A stretch of DNA of 64,000 nt from Flavobacterium hydrophilum. GTDB lineage: Bacteria > Bacteroidota > Bacteroidia > Flavobacteriales > Flavobacteriaceae. Positions 8,354-17,671 of the stretch are shown here, piece by piece (position 1 is the first letter of the stretch; each line of letters opens with the position of its first letter). The stretch lies in contig NZ_QJHL01000001.1 of assembly GCF_003202405.1 (NCBI RefSeq), positions 1 to 64,000 on the forward strand, in the 5' to 3' direction. A program made the position numbers and the translations under genes. Below the pieces are notes generated by a model that saw only the letters and a list, made by a program, of their open reading frames with translations, made no database searches and was not told where the DNA came from.

Positions 8354-8887
8354 ATGATAACTCTCAAAGGCAAAACTATCTATCTACGCGCATTAGAACC
8401 TAATGATTTAGAATTTGTATATGCTATGGAAAACGATCAGAACATTTGGGAAGTCAGCAATACTAATACGCCCTATAGCCGTTACTTAATTAGACAATAT
8501 CTTGAAAATGCTCAACAAGATATTTATGAGGCTAAACAATTGCGTCTGGCGATTTGTCAGGATGAAGATTTTCCGGCCATAGGATTGATCGATTTATTTG
8601 AATTTGACCCTAAAAATAACAGGGCAGGGGTTGGTATTGTAATTCAAAACAAGGAAAATAGAAATCAAAACATTGGTTCTGAGGCTTTAGAGTTATTAAT
8701 TAAATATTCTTTTTACAATTTAAATTTACATCAATTGTATGCAAATATTAGTGTAGGAAATGTAGCAAGTATAGCTCTTTTTACTAAATTTGGCTTTGAG
8801 CAAACAGGAATTAAAAAAGATTGGATCTTGCTAAATGGACAGTATCAGGACGAAGCAATTTTTCAGTTAATTAACAAACAAATTTAA
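8354..8887 (+). CDS. GNAT-family N-acetyltransferase (RimJ/RimL type)
   Basis: Predicted acetyl-CoA-dependent N-acyltransferase, 177 residues. It begins with the RimL-like pattern ITLKGKTIYLRALEPNDLEF and carries the acetyl-CoA-binding region near residues 97-125 (VGIVIQNKENRNQNIGSEAL) and the NVASIALFTKFGFEQTG segment near the end. The substrate is not evident. It lies 23 bases after dapF and 10 before mltG, so it is probably co-transcribed with them. Confidence 0.85.
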   Translation: MITLKGKTIYLRALEPNDLEFVYAMENDQNIWEVSNTNTPYSRYLIRQYLENAQQDIYEAKQLRLAICQDEDFPAIGLIDLFEFDPKNNRAGVGIVIQNKENRNQNIGSEALELLIKYSFYNLNLHQLYANISVGNVASIALFTKFGFEQTGIKKDWILLNGQYQDEAIFQLINKQI

Positions 8888-8897
8888 ATTTTAAACT

Positions 8898-9938
8898 TTG
8901 AAATTAAAAAAGATTATCACGATAGTTGCCGTAGCCGTTATTTCAGTTTTGATGATTTACGGATTTATTTTAATTAGCAAAATTTTTAGTGCCAATACTA
9001 AATTTGAAGAAAAAGAACTTTATGTTTATGTCCCTACTGATGCGACTTATGCAGATGTCAAAAAAATATTAGAACCTTATATTAAGAATTTCGACAATTT
9101 TGAAATGGTAGCCAGTAAACGCAGCTATCCTGAAAATGTAAAATCAGGTCGTTTTTTACTTAAAAAAGATATGAACAATATTGATTTAGTTCGTGCAATG
9201 CGTTCTAATGTTCCGGTTAAACTGGCTTTTAATAATCAGGAACGCTTAGAGAATTTTGCAGGAAGAATAGGTTCTCAAATAGAAGCTGATAGTTTATCAC
9301 TTTTGAAAGCAATTAAAGATTCTACTTTCTTAAAACAAAATGGCTTTAATGAAGAAAATGTTTTTGCCATGTTTATTCCAAATACTTATGAAGTGTACTG
9401 GAATACTTCTGCAGTAAAATTCCGTGATAAGATGATTAAGGAATACCACAATTTCTGGACAGCAGAAAGAATTGAAAAAGCTAAAAAACAAGGACTAACA
9501 CCAGTTCAGGCTACAATTTTAGCTTCTATTGTACATAAAGAATCCGTTAAAAAAGATGAAAGACCAAGAATTGCAGGTGTTTATTTAAATCGTTTGCGTT
9601 TAGAAATGCCTTTACAAGCTGATCCAACAGTGATTTATGCTTTAAAATTACGTGACAATAATTTCGATCAGGTTATCAAAAGAGTATTTTATAACGATTT
9701 GATTATGAGATCTCCTTATAATACTTATGTAAATATAGGACTTCCTCCAGGACCAATTGCGATGCCGGATATAACTGCAGTGGAAGCTGTTTTAGCTCCT
9801 GAGAAACACGATTATATCTATTTCTGCGCCAGTATCGATCGTTTTGGCTATCATGAATTTGCTTCATCTTATGAACAGCACACCATTAATGCAAAAAAAT
9901 ATTCAGACTGGATTGCCAGTCAGGGCGTAACAAGATAG
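8898..9938 (+). CDS. mltG: Endolytic peptidoglycan transglycosylase MltG
   Basis: Inner-membrane enzyme that cuts nascent glycan strands and sets their length. It has 346 residues: a short cytoplasmic start, one membrane helix at about 6-27 and a periplasmic YceG domain. The conserved ASIVHKES (Glu215) contains the family's catalytic glutamate, and later motifs YNTYVNIGLPPGPI and AVEAVLAPEKHDYIYF are diagnostic. The start is a TTG 10 bases after the GNAT stop; the membrane helix follows immediately, so this start is credible. Confidence 0.95.
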   Translation: MKLKKIITIVAVAVISVLMIYGFILISKIFSANTKFEEKELYVYVPTDATYADVKKILEPYIKNFDNFEMVASKRSYPENVKSGRFLLKKDMNNIDLVRAMRSNVPVKLAFNNQERLENFAGRIGSQIEADSLSLLKAIKDSTFLKQNGFNEENVFAMFIPNTYEVYWNTSAVKFRDKMIKEYHNFWTAERIEKAKKQGLTPVQATILASIVHKESVKKDERPRIAGVYLNRLRLEMPLQADPTVIYALKLRDNNFDQVIKRVFYNDLIMRSPYNTYVNIGLPPGPIAMPDITAVEAVLAPEKHDYIYFCASIDRFGYHEFASSYEQHTINAKKYSDWIASQGVTR

Positions 9939-9940
9939 TT

Positions 9941-10861
9941 TTGAATTTTAAATTTCCATTTTTTTTATTGGTTTTATCTTTTTTGAGCTTTCAGGCTATT
10001 GAAGCCCAAAGTAAAATCGAAACTTTTTTAGAGCCTTCGGATACTTTAAATAAAAGAAGACAAAATACTGTTATCATATCTGAAGCTACTCTGGCTTCGG
10101 CTACGTTAATTGGTTTGAATCAGATTTGGTATGCAGATTATGCCAAATCTGATTTTCATTTTATAAATGATAATGATGAATGGCTTCAAATGGATAAAGT
10201 TGGACATTTTTATTCTGCTTATCATTTAGGAAGGTTTGGTGCTGAAGCCCTTAATTGGAGCGGAGCAAGTTCTAAAAATCAATTGATTTACGGAGCTGGT
10301 ATTGGTTTTGTTTTTCTTACTGCTGTTGAAGTTTTAGATGGATATTCTGCAGAATGGGGTGCGTCTTCAGGGGATTTAATTGCTAATGCAGCGGGAACTG
10401 CTTTATATGTTTCTCAGGAGTTACTCTGGAAAGAACAGCGAATTACACCTAAATTTTCCTTTCATACTACTCACTACGCAAAACAAAATCCTGATAAACT
10501 TGGAAGTTCACTTAATGAACAGATTTTAAAAGATTACAATGGACAGACTTATTGGCTATCTGTAAACCTGTATTCTTTTGCTAAAGAAACAAAAATTCCG
10601 AAATGGTTAAATGTAGCTTTAGGATATGGAGGTGAAGCAATGCTATCCGGAAATAATAAAAATGAAAATCTTGTTTTGGGGCAAAAAGTAGAAAATTTTC
10701 GTCAGATTTATCTTTCTTTTGATGTCAATTTAGCTAAAATTAACACAAAATCGCATTTTTTAAAAACTGTTTTTTCCATTTTTAACACAATTAAAATTCC
10801 GGCTCCAACGCTTGAATATACCGCCAATAAAGGGCTTAAAGGACATTTGATTTATTTTTAA
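9941..10861 (+). CDS. DUF2279 family protein
   Basis: Predicted exported protein of 306 residues with a signal peptide (cleavage near FQAIEAQ). The central part, about 75-155, matches the DUF2279 pattern: DKVGHFYSAYHLGRFG, two hydrophobic stretches, and GDLIANAAGTALY. The last 150 residues look like beta strands. The biochemical function of the family is not known to me. It begins with a TTG two bases after the mltG stop, so it is translationally close to mltG and may act in the envelope with it. Confidence 0.8.
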   Translation: MNFKFPFFLLVLSFLSFQAIEAQSKIETFLEPSDTLNKRRQNTVIISEATLASATLIGLNQIWYADYAKSDFHFINDNDEWLQMDKVGHFYSAYHLGRFGAEALNWSGASSKNQLIYGAGIGFVFLTAVEVLDGYSAEWGASSGDLIANAAGTALYVSQELLWKEQRITPKFSFHTTHYAKQNPDKLGSSLNEQILKDYNGQTYWLSVNLYSFAKETKIPKWLNVALGYGGEAMLSGNNKNENLVLGQKVENFRQIYLSFDVNLAKINTKSHFLKTVFSIFNTIKIPAPTLEYTANKGLKGHLIYF

Positions 10862-10902
10862 AAATGATAATTCGTTGATTATCAGTGTTGTTTTTAATTT
10901 CT

Positions 10903-10910
10903 TAACTTTG
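10903..10910 (+). promoter_or_regulatory. Candidate -7 element of the lysozyme-like gene
   Basis: TAACTTTG matches TAnnTTTG about 50 bases before the ATG. It would give the gene its own promoter within the cluster. Confidence 0.45.
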
Positions 10911-10959
10911 CATCGTAGAAATTTCAAAAAGGTGACAGCGTTTTGAAGAAAAACAATTT

Positions 10960-11598
10960 ATGATAAAGAAATGGTATTTTTATGCGGGTTTAGTCGTTAT
11001 TATTACATTTTTAAGTTTGGGTTTCAAACCCTTTAACCGGGAGACCAAGTCCTGGTTTTTAACAGAAAAAACAGATGGATCAGAATACATTTTTCCATCA
11101 CAAGAAGAGGATGATTATCCTAATTTAAATGTCCCATACACCGGAAATCATTTTATTGGTTTCAAAGAAGCAGTTGCTTTTAAAGAATCTCAGGGAAAAT
11201 ACCGAAAAGTAAATTCTATTGGGTACATGGGTAAATACCAATTTGGATCCCAAACTTTAAGATCTGTAGGTGTTCACAATGAAAAAGCATTTTTAAAAAA
11301 TCCTGCTTTACAAGAAAAAGCATTTATCGCTTTGCTTTCTAAAAATAAATGGATTTTGCGTCGTGAAATTCATAAGTATGAAGGCAAAACCATCAATGGA
11401 GTTGAAATTACCGAATCAGGAATTTTAGCAGCAGCCCATTTAGGAGGTGCAGGTTCTGTAAAAAACTTCTTCAAAAACAAAGGAAACAGGCATTTTAGGG
11501 ATGCTTACGGCACTTCATTAAGAAGTTATATGAAAGCCTTTGGAGGTTACGACCTCTCTTATATTGAGGCAGATAGTAACGCAACAATTAACGATTAA
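10960..11598 (+). CDS. Lysozyme/transglycosylase-like exported protein
   Basis: 212-residue protein with an N-terminal membrane segment or signal (about 5-22). The central region contains AVAFKESQGKYRKVNSIGYMGKYQFG near 71-96, where Glu76 followed by Ser and the GYMGKYQFG segment resemble the catalytic start of lytic transglycosylase-like domains. AAAHLGGAGSVKNF fits the later part of the fold. Close relatives are often labelled peptidoglycan-binding proteins. Muralytic activity is an inference, supported by the neighbours mltG and dapF. Confidence 0.65.
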   Translation: MIKKWYFYAGLVVIITFLSLGFKPFNRETKSWFLTEKTDGSEYIFPSQEEDDYPNLNVPYTGNHFIGFKEAVAFKESQGKYRKVNSIGYMGKYQFGSQTLRSVGVHNEKAFLKNPALQEKAFIALLSKNKWILRREIHKYEGKTINGVEITESGILAAAHLGGAGSVKNFFKNKGNRHFRDAYGTSLRSYMKAFGGYDLSYIEADSNATIND

Positions 11599-11599
11599 G

Positions 11600-11654
11600 A
11601 ATTAAATGCATAAAAAAATCCCGAATATATCGGGATTTTTTTATGCATTTAATT
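11600..11654. terminator. Bidirectional terminator, long perfect palindrome
   Basis: Two 25-base arms (11600-11624 and 11630-11654) are perfectly complementary around a 5-base loop. The core is AAAAAAATCCCGA / TCGGGATTTTTTT, which gives a GC stem and T-runs in both directions. It separates the plus-strand lysozyme-like gene from the minus-strand mutase gene, whose stop codon begins just after it. Confidence 0.9.
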
Positions 11655-11659
11655 TTCTT

Positions 11660-13798
11660 CTAATCAATTAATATTTCTAAGATTTTGATTGCTGCTTCAC
11701 TAATTTTTGTACCAGGTCCAAAAACGGCAATTGCTCCGGCATCAAATAAATATTGATAGTCCTGAGAAGGAATTACACCTCCAACAATAACCATAATGTC
11801 TTCACGGCCGTGTTTTTTAAGTTCTTCAATCACTTGTGGAACTAATGTTTTGTGACCTGCTGCCAATGATGAAATGCCTAAAATATGAACGTCATTTTCA
11901 ACAGCTTGTTTTGCGGCTTCAGACGGAGTCTGAAATAACGGTCCGATATCAACATCAAAACCTACATCAGCGTAGCCTGTTGCTACTACTTTTGCGCCCC
12001 TATCGTGTCCGTCTTGCCCCATTTTGGCAATCATGATTCTCGGGCGTCTTCCTTCTTGTTTTGCAAAAACGTCAGCTAACTGCTTCGCTTTTTCAAAATT
12101 TTCATCGTTTTTAATTGCTGCACTATACACGCCACTAATAGATTTTATTTGTGCTTTGAACCTGCCAAAAACACTTTCGAGAGCATTACTGATTTCACCT
12201 AAAGTTGCTCTGTTTCTCGCAGCTTCAATAGCAATTTCCAGTAAATTTCCCTGGCCGGATTTAGCACAATGAATTAATTTTTCGAGTGATTGGTTTACTT
12301 TTTCAGTATTTCTGATTGTTTTTATTGTTGATAGACGTTCAATTTGCTGTTTTCGAACCATTTGGTTATCTACATCTAAAATGTGCAAAGGATCTTCTTT
12401 TTCTAATCTAAATTTATTTACGCCTACAATAATATCTTGTCCGCTGTCAATTCTTGCTTGTTTTTTTGCAGCAGCCTCTTCAATTCTAAGTTTTGGAATT
12501 CCGGTTTCAATGGCTTTTGTCATTCCGCCCAATTCTTCTACTTCTTCAATAAGCTTCCAGGTTTTCTCTACCATTTCATTGGTAAGGCTTTCGATATAAT
12601 AACTTCCTGCCCAGGGATCTACTGTTTTGGTTATTTTAGTTTCTTCCTGTAAAAAAATCTGAGTGTTACGCGCGATTCTTGCAGAAAAGTCTGTTGGTAA
12701 GGCAATTGCTTCATCAAGAGCATTGGTGTGTAATGATTGTGTTCCTCCAAAGACAGCTGCGGAAGCTTCGATACAAGTTCGGGTTACATTATTAAAAGGA
12801 TCCTGTTCTGTTAAACTCCACCCACTTGTCTGGCAGTGCGTTCTTAAAATTAATGATTTATCACTTTTTGGATTGAATTGTTTTACCAATTTTGCCCAAA
12901 TCATTCTTCCGGCTCTCATTTTAGCAATTTCCATAAAATGATTCATACCTATAGCCCAAAAAAATGATAATCTGGGGGCAAATTCATCAATAGTCATTCC
13001 TGTTGATAATCCCGTTCTGATGTATTCTAAACCATCTGCGAGTGTATAAGCCAGTTCAATATGAGCTGTTGCACCTGCTTCCTGCATGTGGTAGCCTGAA
13101 ATTGAGATAGAATTGAATTTTGGCATTTTTTTGCTTGTAAATGCAAAAATATCGGCAATGATTTTCATAGATGGCGTTGGCGGATAAATATAGGTATTAC
13201 GAACCATGAACTCTTTTAAAATATCGTTTTGTATGGTTCCTGAAAGTTTTTCGGTAGCAACTCCCTGTTCTTCTGCTGCAACGATATAAAAAGCCATGAT
13301 GGGTAAAACAGCGCCATTCATAGTCATCGATACCGACATTTCATCTAATGGAATCTGATCAAAAAGCACTTTCATGTCTTCAACAGAATCAATAGCTACA
13401 CCCGCTTTCCCTACATCTCCCACAACCCTTTCATGATCTGAATCGTAGCCCCGATGTGTTGGCAAATCAAAAGCAATGGATAATCCTTTTTGTCCGGCGG
13501 CTAAATTTCGTCTGTAAAAAGCATTGCTTTCTTCTGCAGTTGAAAATCCTGCATATTGACGAATTGTCCATGGTTTTCTCACATACATAGTTGCGTAAGG
13601 ACCTCGCAAGTTTGGTGCAAAACCTGCCCCAAAATCTAAAAAATCCAATTCTTCAATATCTTTTTCAGAATAGTTTTTTTTGATTTCGATTCCTTCTGCT
13701 GTGGTAAAGTTTTGAGTTATACGTTCAGAGTTATGCGTCAGTTCGTCTAACGTCTCACTTTTAACATCTATCTTGATATGTCTAAGGTCTTTTCTCAT
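11660..13798 (-). CDS. mutB: Methylmalonyl-CoA mutase, large (catalytic, B12-binding) subunit
   Basis: Adenosylcobalamin-dependent interconversion of succinyl-CoA and (R)-methylmalonyl-CoA. The 712 residues comprise a TIM-barrel substrate domain (about 1-560) and a C-terminal cobalamin domain with the GQDGHDRG motif (His598 is the lower axial ligand). Typical segments such as [20 protein letters not shown] near the N-terminus and [19 protein letters not shown] are present. It follows the small-subunit gene and a 68-residue membrane protein. The GTPase chaperone gene meaB lies 40 kb away at 52885-53973. Confidence 0.97.
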   Translation of the reverse strand: MRKDLRHIKIDVKSETLDELTHNSERITQNFTTAEGIEIKKNYSEKDIEELDFLDFGAGFAPNLRGPYATMYVRKPWTIRQYAGFSTAEESNAFYRRNLAAGQKGLSIAFDLPTHRGYDSDHERVVGDVGKAGVAIDSVEDMKVLFDQIPLDEMSVSMTMNGAVLPIMAFYIVAAEEQGVATEKLSGTIQNDILKEFMVRNTYIYPPTPSMKIIADIFAFTSKKMPKFNSISISGYHMQEAGATAHIELAYTLADGLEYIRTGLSTGMTIDEFAPRLSFFWAIGMNHFMEIAKMRAGRMIWAKLVKQFNPKSDKSLILRTHCQTSGWSLTEQDPFNNVTRTCIEASAAVFGGTQSLHTNALDEAIALPTDFSARIARNTQIFLQEETKITKTVDPWAGSYYIESLTNEMVEKTWKLIEEVEELGGMTKAIETGIPKLRIEEAAAKKQARIDSGQDIIVGVNKFRLEKEDPLHILDVDNQMVRKQQIERLSTIKTIRNTEKVNQSLEKLIHCAKSGQGNLLEIAIEAARNRATLGEISNALESVFGRFKAQIKSISGVYSAAIKNDENFEKAKQLADVFAKQEGRRPRIMIAKMGQDGHDRGAKVVATGYADVGFDVDIGPLFQTPSEAAKQAVENDVHILGISSLAAGHKTLVPQVIEELKKHGREDIMVIVGGVIPSQDYQYLFDAGAIAVFGPGTKISEAAIKILEILID

Positions 13799-13812
13799 TT
13801 TTATATGGATAA

Positions 13813-14019
13813 CTAATGAAGATTTTTAAGTCCATTAATCAAATTATTAATTACTATATAATAAGGTAAATAATAAAATAATATTCCTAACAGTAAAGCA
13901 GTGGTTGCTATAAAAATCTTTTTATAGTTTTTATATGTAATCCCAATAGTAAAATAGATTAAACAAGTAATTATCATAATTAATGATAATATCCAAAAAA
14001 CAATAAAATAAACTCCCAT
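13813..14019 (-). CDS. Small membrane protein between mutase subunits
   Basis: 68 residues with two strongly hydrophobic helices (about 4-28 and 36-58) separated by TYKNYKK. I recognise no family. Its ATG overlaps the stop of the small mutase subunit gene by one base, and it ends 14 bases before the large subunit ATG, so it is translated in the same operon. A role with a cytoplasmic enzyme is not obvious; membrane tethering or a chance insertion of an unrelated gene are both possible. Confidence 0.7.
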   Translation of the reverse strand: MGVYFIVFWILSLIMIITCLIYFTIGITYKNYKKIFIATTALLLGILFYYLPYYIVINNLINGLKNLH

Positions 14020-15383
14020 TATTCTTGTTCTAAGCGTTCCTGTTCCTGCTTTTCAGCTAATCTTTTTTCTATAATGGGTGTAATTAATGTTTTTCGGGGC
14101 TTTATTTTCACAAAAGGAAATAATTCTAAATCGTGTTTCATTTTGTCTTCCGGATTTGGATATTTATTCGTGCCTAATAAAACTTCTTTTTGAGTATCGA
14201 ATAATTCCTGTTCTTTATCGGCGCTTTCCTGAATTTTCTTTTTGATGGCTCCGTCATTCAAAAGTTTTAAAAAACCTCCATTGGCTTCAATATCTTTAAA
14301 TAAAGCCAGACTTTTTTCGGCTAGTTGAATGGTTAAACTTTCAATATAATAACTTCCATCAGCAGGATTATCCACTTTATCAAAATAACTTTCATGTTTT
14401 AAAATCAATAATTGATTTCTTGCAATCCGGTCGCCAAATTCATTGTCTTTGTGGTACAGGGAATCGTAAGGTAAATTTGCAACAGTATCAGCGCCTCCTA
14501 ATATTGCCGACATACATTCTGTTGTGGTACGAAGCATGTTGACATTGTAATCGTATATGGTTTTATTGCGTTTGGTGGGTGTAACTAGTAAATGACATTC
14601 TAAATCGGGATTGTATTCGGCTGCAATTAAGTTGAAAAGCATTCGCAAGGCACGAAGTTTTGCAATTTCAAAGAAATAATTAGTTCCTGCGGCTACCTGA
14701 AATACAATTGGTTTTGTCAAGTCCCGAAAGCGATTCAGATATTCGTTTGCATGTGCCAGACTGTATGCGATCTGCTGTGTTATATTGGCTCCGGCATTTT
14801 GGTAGAGACCTGAATCAATACTTAATATGGAAAGATTTGCTGTTGCTTTTGAAATCTTTTCGAGCGTTTCAAAATTATTTTTATCAGATGTCGCAAACCA
14901 GTTTCCTTCTCTGGCTAAATGGCCAATTGGATCTAAATTGCAATAAAAAATAGCTTTTTTTTGAATTGAAATAGTATCTAGTTTTTTTACGAAATCGATT
15001 GAAATGAAATTCAAATTAAAGTAAACGATTCGGTTTTCTAAAGTAAGATTTTCTAATAATTTTTGAATGTCGATTGTCTCGTTTTGAATTGTAAAGCGTA
15101 GGCTTTCTGCACCTCTTTCCAAAGTATTAATGGCTCTTTGAATCGATTTTTCGAGATCATAGACAAATATGTTTTGGCAAATTTTAAAATTTGAAACTTG
15201 TGTTTTTACCGGAGCAGTTTTAGAATCGTCATCGTAATGGTAAAATGGTTTTACCTGAATATCTTCGGGAGAATTCCAGATTACGGTTTTGTTGTAATCG
15301 GCTCCATCCAACTCAAACTGAATTTTTTGTTTCCATTGTTTGGATGAAATCGGATTAAAATCGTCGAATAGGGTAGTGGCCAT
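14019..15383 (-). CDS. mutA: Methylmalonyl-CoA mutase, small subunit
   Basis: 454-residue partner of the large subunit. It resembles the barrel domain ([61 protein letters not shown]) but ends before any cobalamin domain, as known for the non-catalytic subunit of heterodimeric mutases. It starts 12 bases after the divIC-like stop, so divIC, this gene, the 68-residue protein and the large subunit gene form one transcript unit. Confidence 0.93.
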   Translation of the reverse strand: MATTLFDDFNPISSKQWKQKIQFELDGADYNKTVIWNSPEDIQVKPFYHYDDDSKTAPVKTQVSNFKICQNIFVYDLEKSIQRAINTLERGAESLRFTIQNETIDIQKLLENLTLENRIVYFNLNFISIDFVKKLDTISIQKKAIFYCNLDPIGHLAREGNWFATSDKNNFETLEKISKATANLSILSIDSGLYQNAGANITQQIAYSLAHANEYLNRFRDLTKPIVFQVAAGTNYFFEIAKLRALRMLFNLIAAEYNPDLECHLLVTPTKRNKTIYDYNVNMLRTTTECMSAILGGADTVANLPYDSLYHKDNEFGDRIARNQLLILKHESYFDKVDNPADGSYYIESLTIQLAEKSLALFKDIEANGGFLKLLNDGAIKKKIQESADKEQELFDTQKEVLLGTNKYPNPEDKMKHDLELFPFVKIKPRKTLITPIIEKRLAEKQEQERLEQE

Positions 15384-15394
15384 TGGATGTTTTT

Positions 15395-15724
15395 CTAATT
15401 ATTCTTTTCCTGAATTGTATCTCCTTCAAATTTGATAATGTATATGTCTTCGCTGTCTTTTTTCATGAAGTATTTTTCGCGGGCATATTTTTCAATCTGT
15501 TCAGGGTTTTTGAGCTGTTTGATTTGTTCCTGATCTTTTTTTATTTCTTCCTTATAATAAGTTTTATTGTCTTCAAGTTCATTGATCTGGTCATTTAAAA
15601 ACCGATGGTCGAAATAGGAATAATTATCTAAAAACAACATCCATACTACAAAAAAGAGTAAAACCCAAACATATTTATTGCCCAGAAATTTGAACCATTT
15701 TTTATCTTTATATGGATTTTTCAT
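15395..15724 (-). CDS. Septum formation initiator (DivIC/FtsB-like)
   Basis: 109-residue bitopic division protein. A short basic N-terminus is followed by one membrane helix (about 17-34) and a coiled coil (about 42-72, heptads in LNDQINELEDNKTYYKEEIK), then the conserved PEQIEKYAREKYFMKKDSED segment near 74-93. Proteins of this type link division-site components in the inner membrane. It heads the mutase operon, apparently only for transcriptional reasons. Confidence 0.88.
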   Translation of the reverse strand: MKNPYKDKKWFKFLGNKYVWVLLFFVVWMLFLDNYSYFDHRFLNDQINELEDNKTYYKEEIKKDQEQIKQLKNPEQIEKYAREKYFMKKDSEDIYIIKFEGDTIQEKNN

Positions 15725-15744
15725 TTGAATATGATTTGTGTTTT

Positions 15745-15822
15745 TAGCCCCGATAGAGCCGGTATACTTTTTATGGCTTTTTCTGCCATAAAAAGATAAA
15801 GGCGAAAGCGGGAAATAGCTCC
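15745..15822 (+). repeat. Structured intergenic repeat, copy B
   Basis: Starts TAGCCCCGATAGAG and ends AAGCGGGAAATAGCTCC. The centre CTTTTTATGGC / GCCATAAAAAG is a perfect 11-base hairpin. The outer blocks CCCCG and CGGG can also pair. It lies between udk and divIC, opposite in orientation to both genes, and could be read as a hairpin on either strand. Confidence 0.65.
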
Positions 15823-15853
15823 TTACTTTTCTGGAATAAATTTACAATAAAAA

Positions 15854-16462
15854 TTATGAAATTCGCTGATTAATTACGGCACGAACTACGTCAATTGCTA
15901 CGGTATTATATTTGTCGTTTGGAATTATAATGTCAGCAAAAGCTTTTGAAGGTTCGATAAATTGCTCATGCATAGGTTTTAATGTGTTTTGATAACGTGT
16001 TAAAACCTCGTCGATATCTCGTCCGCGTTCTGAAATATCACGTTTTAAACGGCGAACTAATCTTTCGTCGGAATCGGCATGAACATAAATTTTGATATCA
16101 AAAAGCTCACGTAATTCGGGATTGGTTAAAATTAAAATACCTTCTACAATCATTACTTTTCGGGGATGTGTTGAAACGGTATCATCAGTTCTGTTGTGCT
16201 GAATAAATGAATATACAGGCTGATCAATTGTTTCGCCAGCTTTTAAAGCTTTAAGGTGTTTTTCTAACAATTCAAAATCAATAGATCTTGGATGATCAAA
16301 ATTGATTAATGCTCTTTCGTCAAAAGATAAATTATGGGTTTCCTTGTAGTATGAATCCTGAGAGATTACGCCAACTTCAGTATCCGGCAATTCATTCATG
16401 ATTTGGTGTACTACTGTTGTTTTCCCACTTCCAGTTCCTCCTGCAATTCCAATAATGAGCAT
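15854..16462 (-). CDS. udk: Uridine kinase
   Basis: Phosphorylates uridine and cytidine in the pyrimidine salvage pathway. The length of 202 residues is usual. The P-loop GGTGSGKTT is at 8-16. NFDHPRSIDFELL, PVYSFIQHNRT and the VEGILIL segment are family hallmarks. It is followed by structured repeat copy B and then the divIC/mutase unit. Confidence 0.96.
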   Translation of the reverse strand: MLIIGIAGGTGSGKTTVVHQIMNELPDTEVGVISQDSYYKETHNLSFDERALINFDHPRSIDFELLEKHLKALKAGETIDQPVYSFIQHNRTDDTVSTHPRKVMIVEGILILTNPELRELFDIKIYVHADSDERLVRRLKRDISERGRDIDEVLTRYQNTLKPMHEQFIEPSKAFADIIIPNDKYNTVAIDVVRAVINQRIS

Positions 16463-16627
16463 AAATTCAATGTTATAATTTGTTTGACAAAAATAATAAT
16501 TAAAGTTAAATGTTGAAGTGTATTGAGAATTTAAACCATATAAGCAATGTTAGTAAATATATGTAACAAGATATTTAAACAAAATAGTACTTAACTGAAC
16601 TTATATCATTTATATGGTGAAAAACAT

Positions 16628-16661
16628 AAAAAAAATCCCGACAGCATTGCTATCGGGATTT
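16628..16661 (-). terminator. Terminator of the dienoyl-CoA reductase-like gene
   Basis: On the minus strand AATCCCGATAGC and GCTGTCGGGATT pair and are followed by a run of T. It lies about 55 bases past the gene's stop. Confidence 0.85.
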
Positions 16662-16714
16662 GGTGCAATCAGTATAGTTTTATAAAATATTCTGAATTTA
16701 GTAAGCACTTGTAA

Positions 16715-17596
16715 TTATTTATTCTTTTTTGCTTTTATCATCATTTCAAGCTGATCCCAAAGTTCTTCCGGGATTGCTTCTAACAAATTAAATTGTCCTG
16801 CGCCTTTTAGCCATTCGCCTCCATCAATAGTAATAACATCACCATTTATGTAAGCTGAAAAATCAGACACCAAATATGCTGCCAAATTTGCCAGTTCCTG
16901 ATGATCGCCAACACGTTTTAAAGGAACTTTTTTGGCCATATCAAATTTCTCTGCCAAATCTCCCGGCAACAATCTGTCCCATGCGCCTTTAGTGGGGAAA
17001 GGTCCCGGAGCAATAGCATTAGAACGAATTCCGTATTTTGCCCATTCTACAGCCAAACTTCTGGTCATAGCCAAAACCCCTGCTTTTGCTGTAGCACTTG
17101 GTACTACATAAGCGGATCCTGTCCAGGCATAAGTTGTTACAATATTTAAAATCGTTGCAGTTGTTTGTTTACTATCGATCCAGTGTTTTCCAAAGGCAAG
17201 TGTACAGTTTTTTGTACCCTTTAATACAATATCTATAACAGTGTCAAATGCATTGGCAGACAGACGTTCTGTTGGGGAAATGAAATTTCCGGCTGCATTA
17301 TTTAAAAGAACATCTACTTTTCCAAAAGTTTTTAAAACTTCCTGAAGCATGTGTTCGACTTCTTCATAATGACGAACATCGCATTGAACAGGTAAACATT
17401 TTCCACCGGTTTCAGTTTCCAGTTCTGTTGCAGTCGTTTTAAGCTTCTCTAAATCTCTTGAAGTAATCGCTACCTGAGCTCCTAATTCTAAAAAATATTT
17501 GGTCATCGCTTTTCCTAAACCGCTTCCGCCGCCTGTAACCACAATGACTTTACCTTTTAAAGCATCGTCCCGTAACATTTTATCTGTGTAGCTCAT
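16715..17596 (-). CDS. SDR oxidoreductase, 2,4-dienoyl-CoA reductase-like
   Basis: NADP(H)-type short-chain dehydrogenase of 293 residues. The cofactor motif TGGGSGLG is at 21-28 and NNAAGNFI at 99-106. The usual YxxxK is replaced by SAYVVPSATAKAG, with Ser167 and Lys171, followed by PGPFPTKGAWDRL. This is the arrangement of mitochondrial-type dienoyl-CoA reductase (DECR1), which uses a Ser-x3-Lys. The likely role is the auxiliary step in beta-oxidation of unsaturated fatty acids. A TAATTTTG -7 element is at 17612-17619. Confidence 0.85.
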   Translation of the reverse strand: MSYTDKMLRDDALKGKVIVVTGGGSGLGKAMTKYFLELGAQVAITSRDLEKLKTTATELETETGGKCLPVQCDVRHYEEVEHMLQEVLKTFGKVDVLLNNAAGNFISPTERLSANAFDTVIDIVLKGTKNCTLAFGKHWIDSKQTTATILNIVTTYAWTGSAYVVPSATAKAGVLAMTRSLAVEWAKYGIRSNAIAPGPFPTKGAWDRLLPGDLAEKFDMAKKVPLKRVGDHQELANLAAYLVSDFSAYINGDVITIDGGEWLKGAGQFNLLEAIPEELWDQLEMMIKAKKNK

Positions 17597-17611
17597 ACTT
17601 TTTTTATTTTA

Positions 17612-17619
17612 CAAAATTA
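17612..17619 (-). promoter_or_regulatory. Candidate -7 element of the dienoyl-CoA reductase-like gene
   Basis: On the minus strand TAATTTTG matches TAnnTTTG, 15 bases before the ATG. Confidence 0.5.
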
Positions 17620-17671
17620 GTTAATTTAAATAGGATGCATGCATAATATTGTTATAAATTTTTAAAAAACT

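Noticed and set aside
15383..15598. Phe-rich 71-codon plus-strand frame opposite divIC
   Set aside because: It is the antisense shadow of the coiled-coil protein; composition mirrors its Lys/Glu codons.
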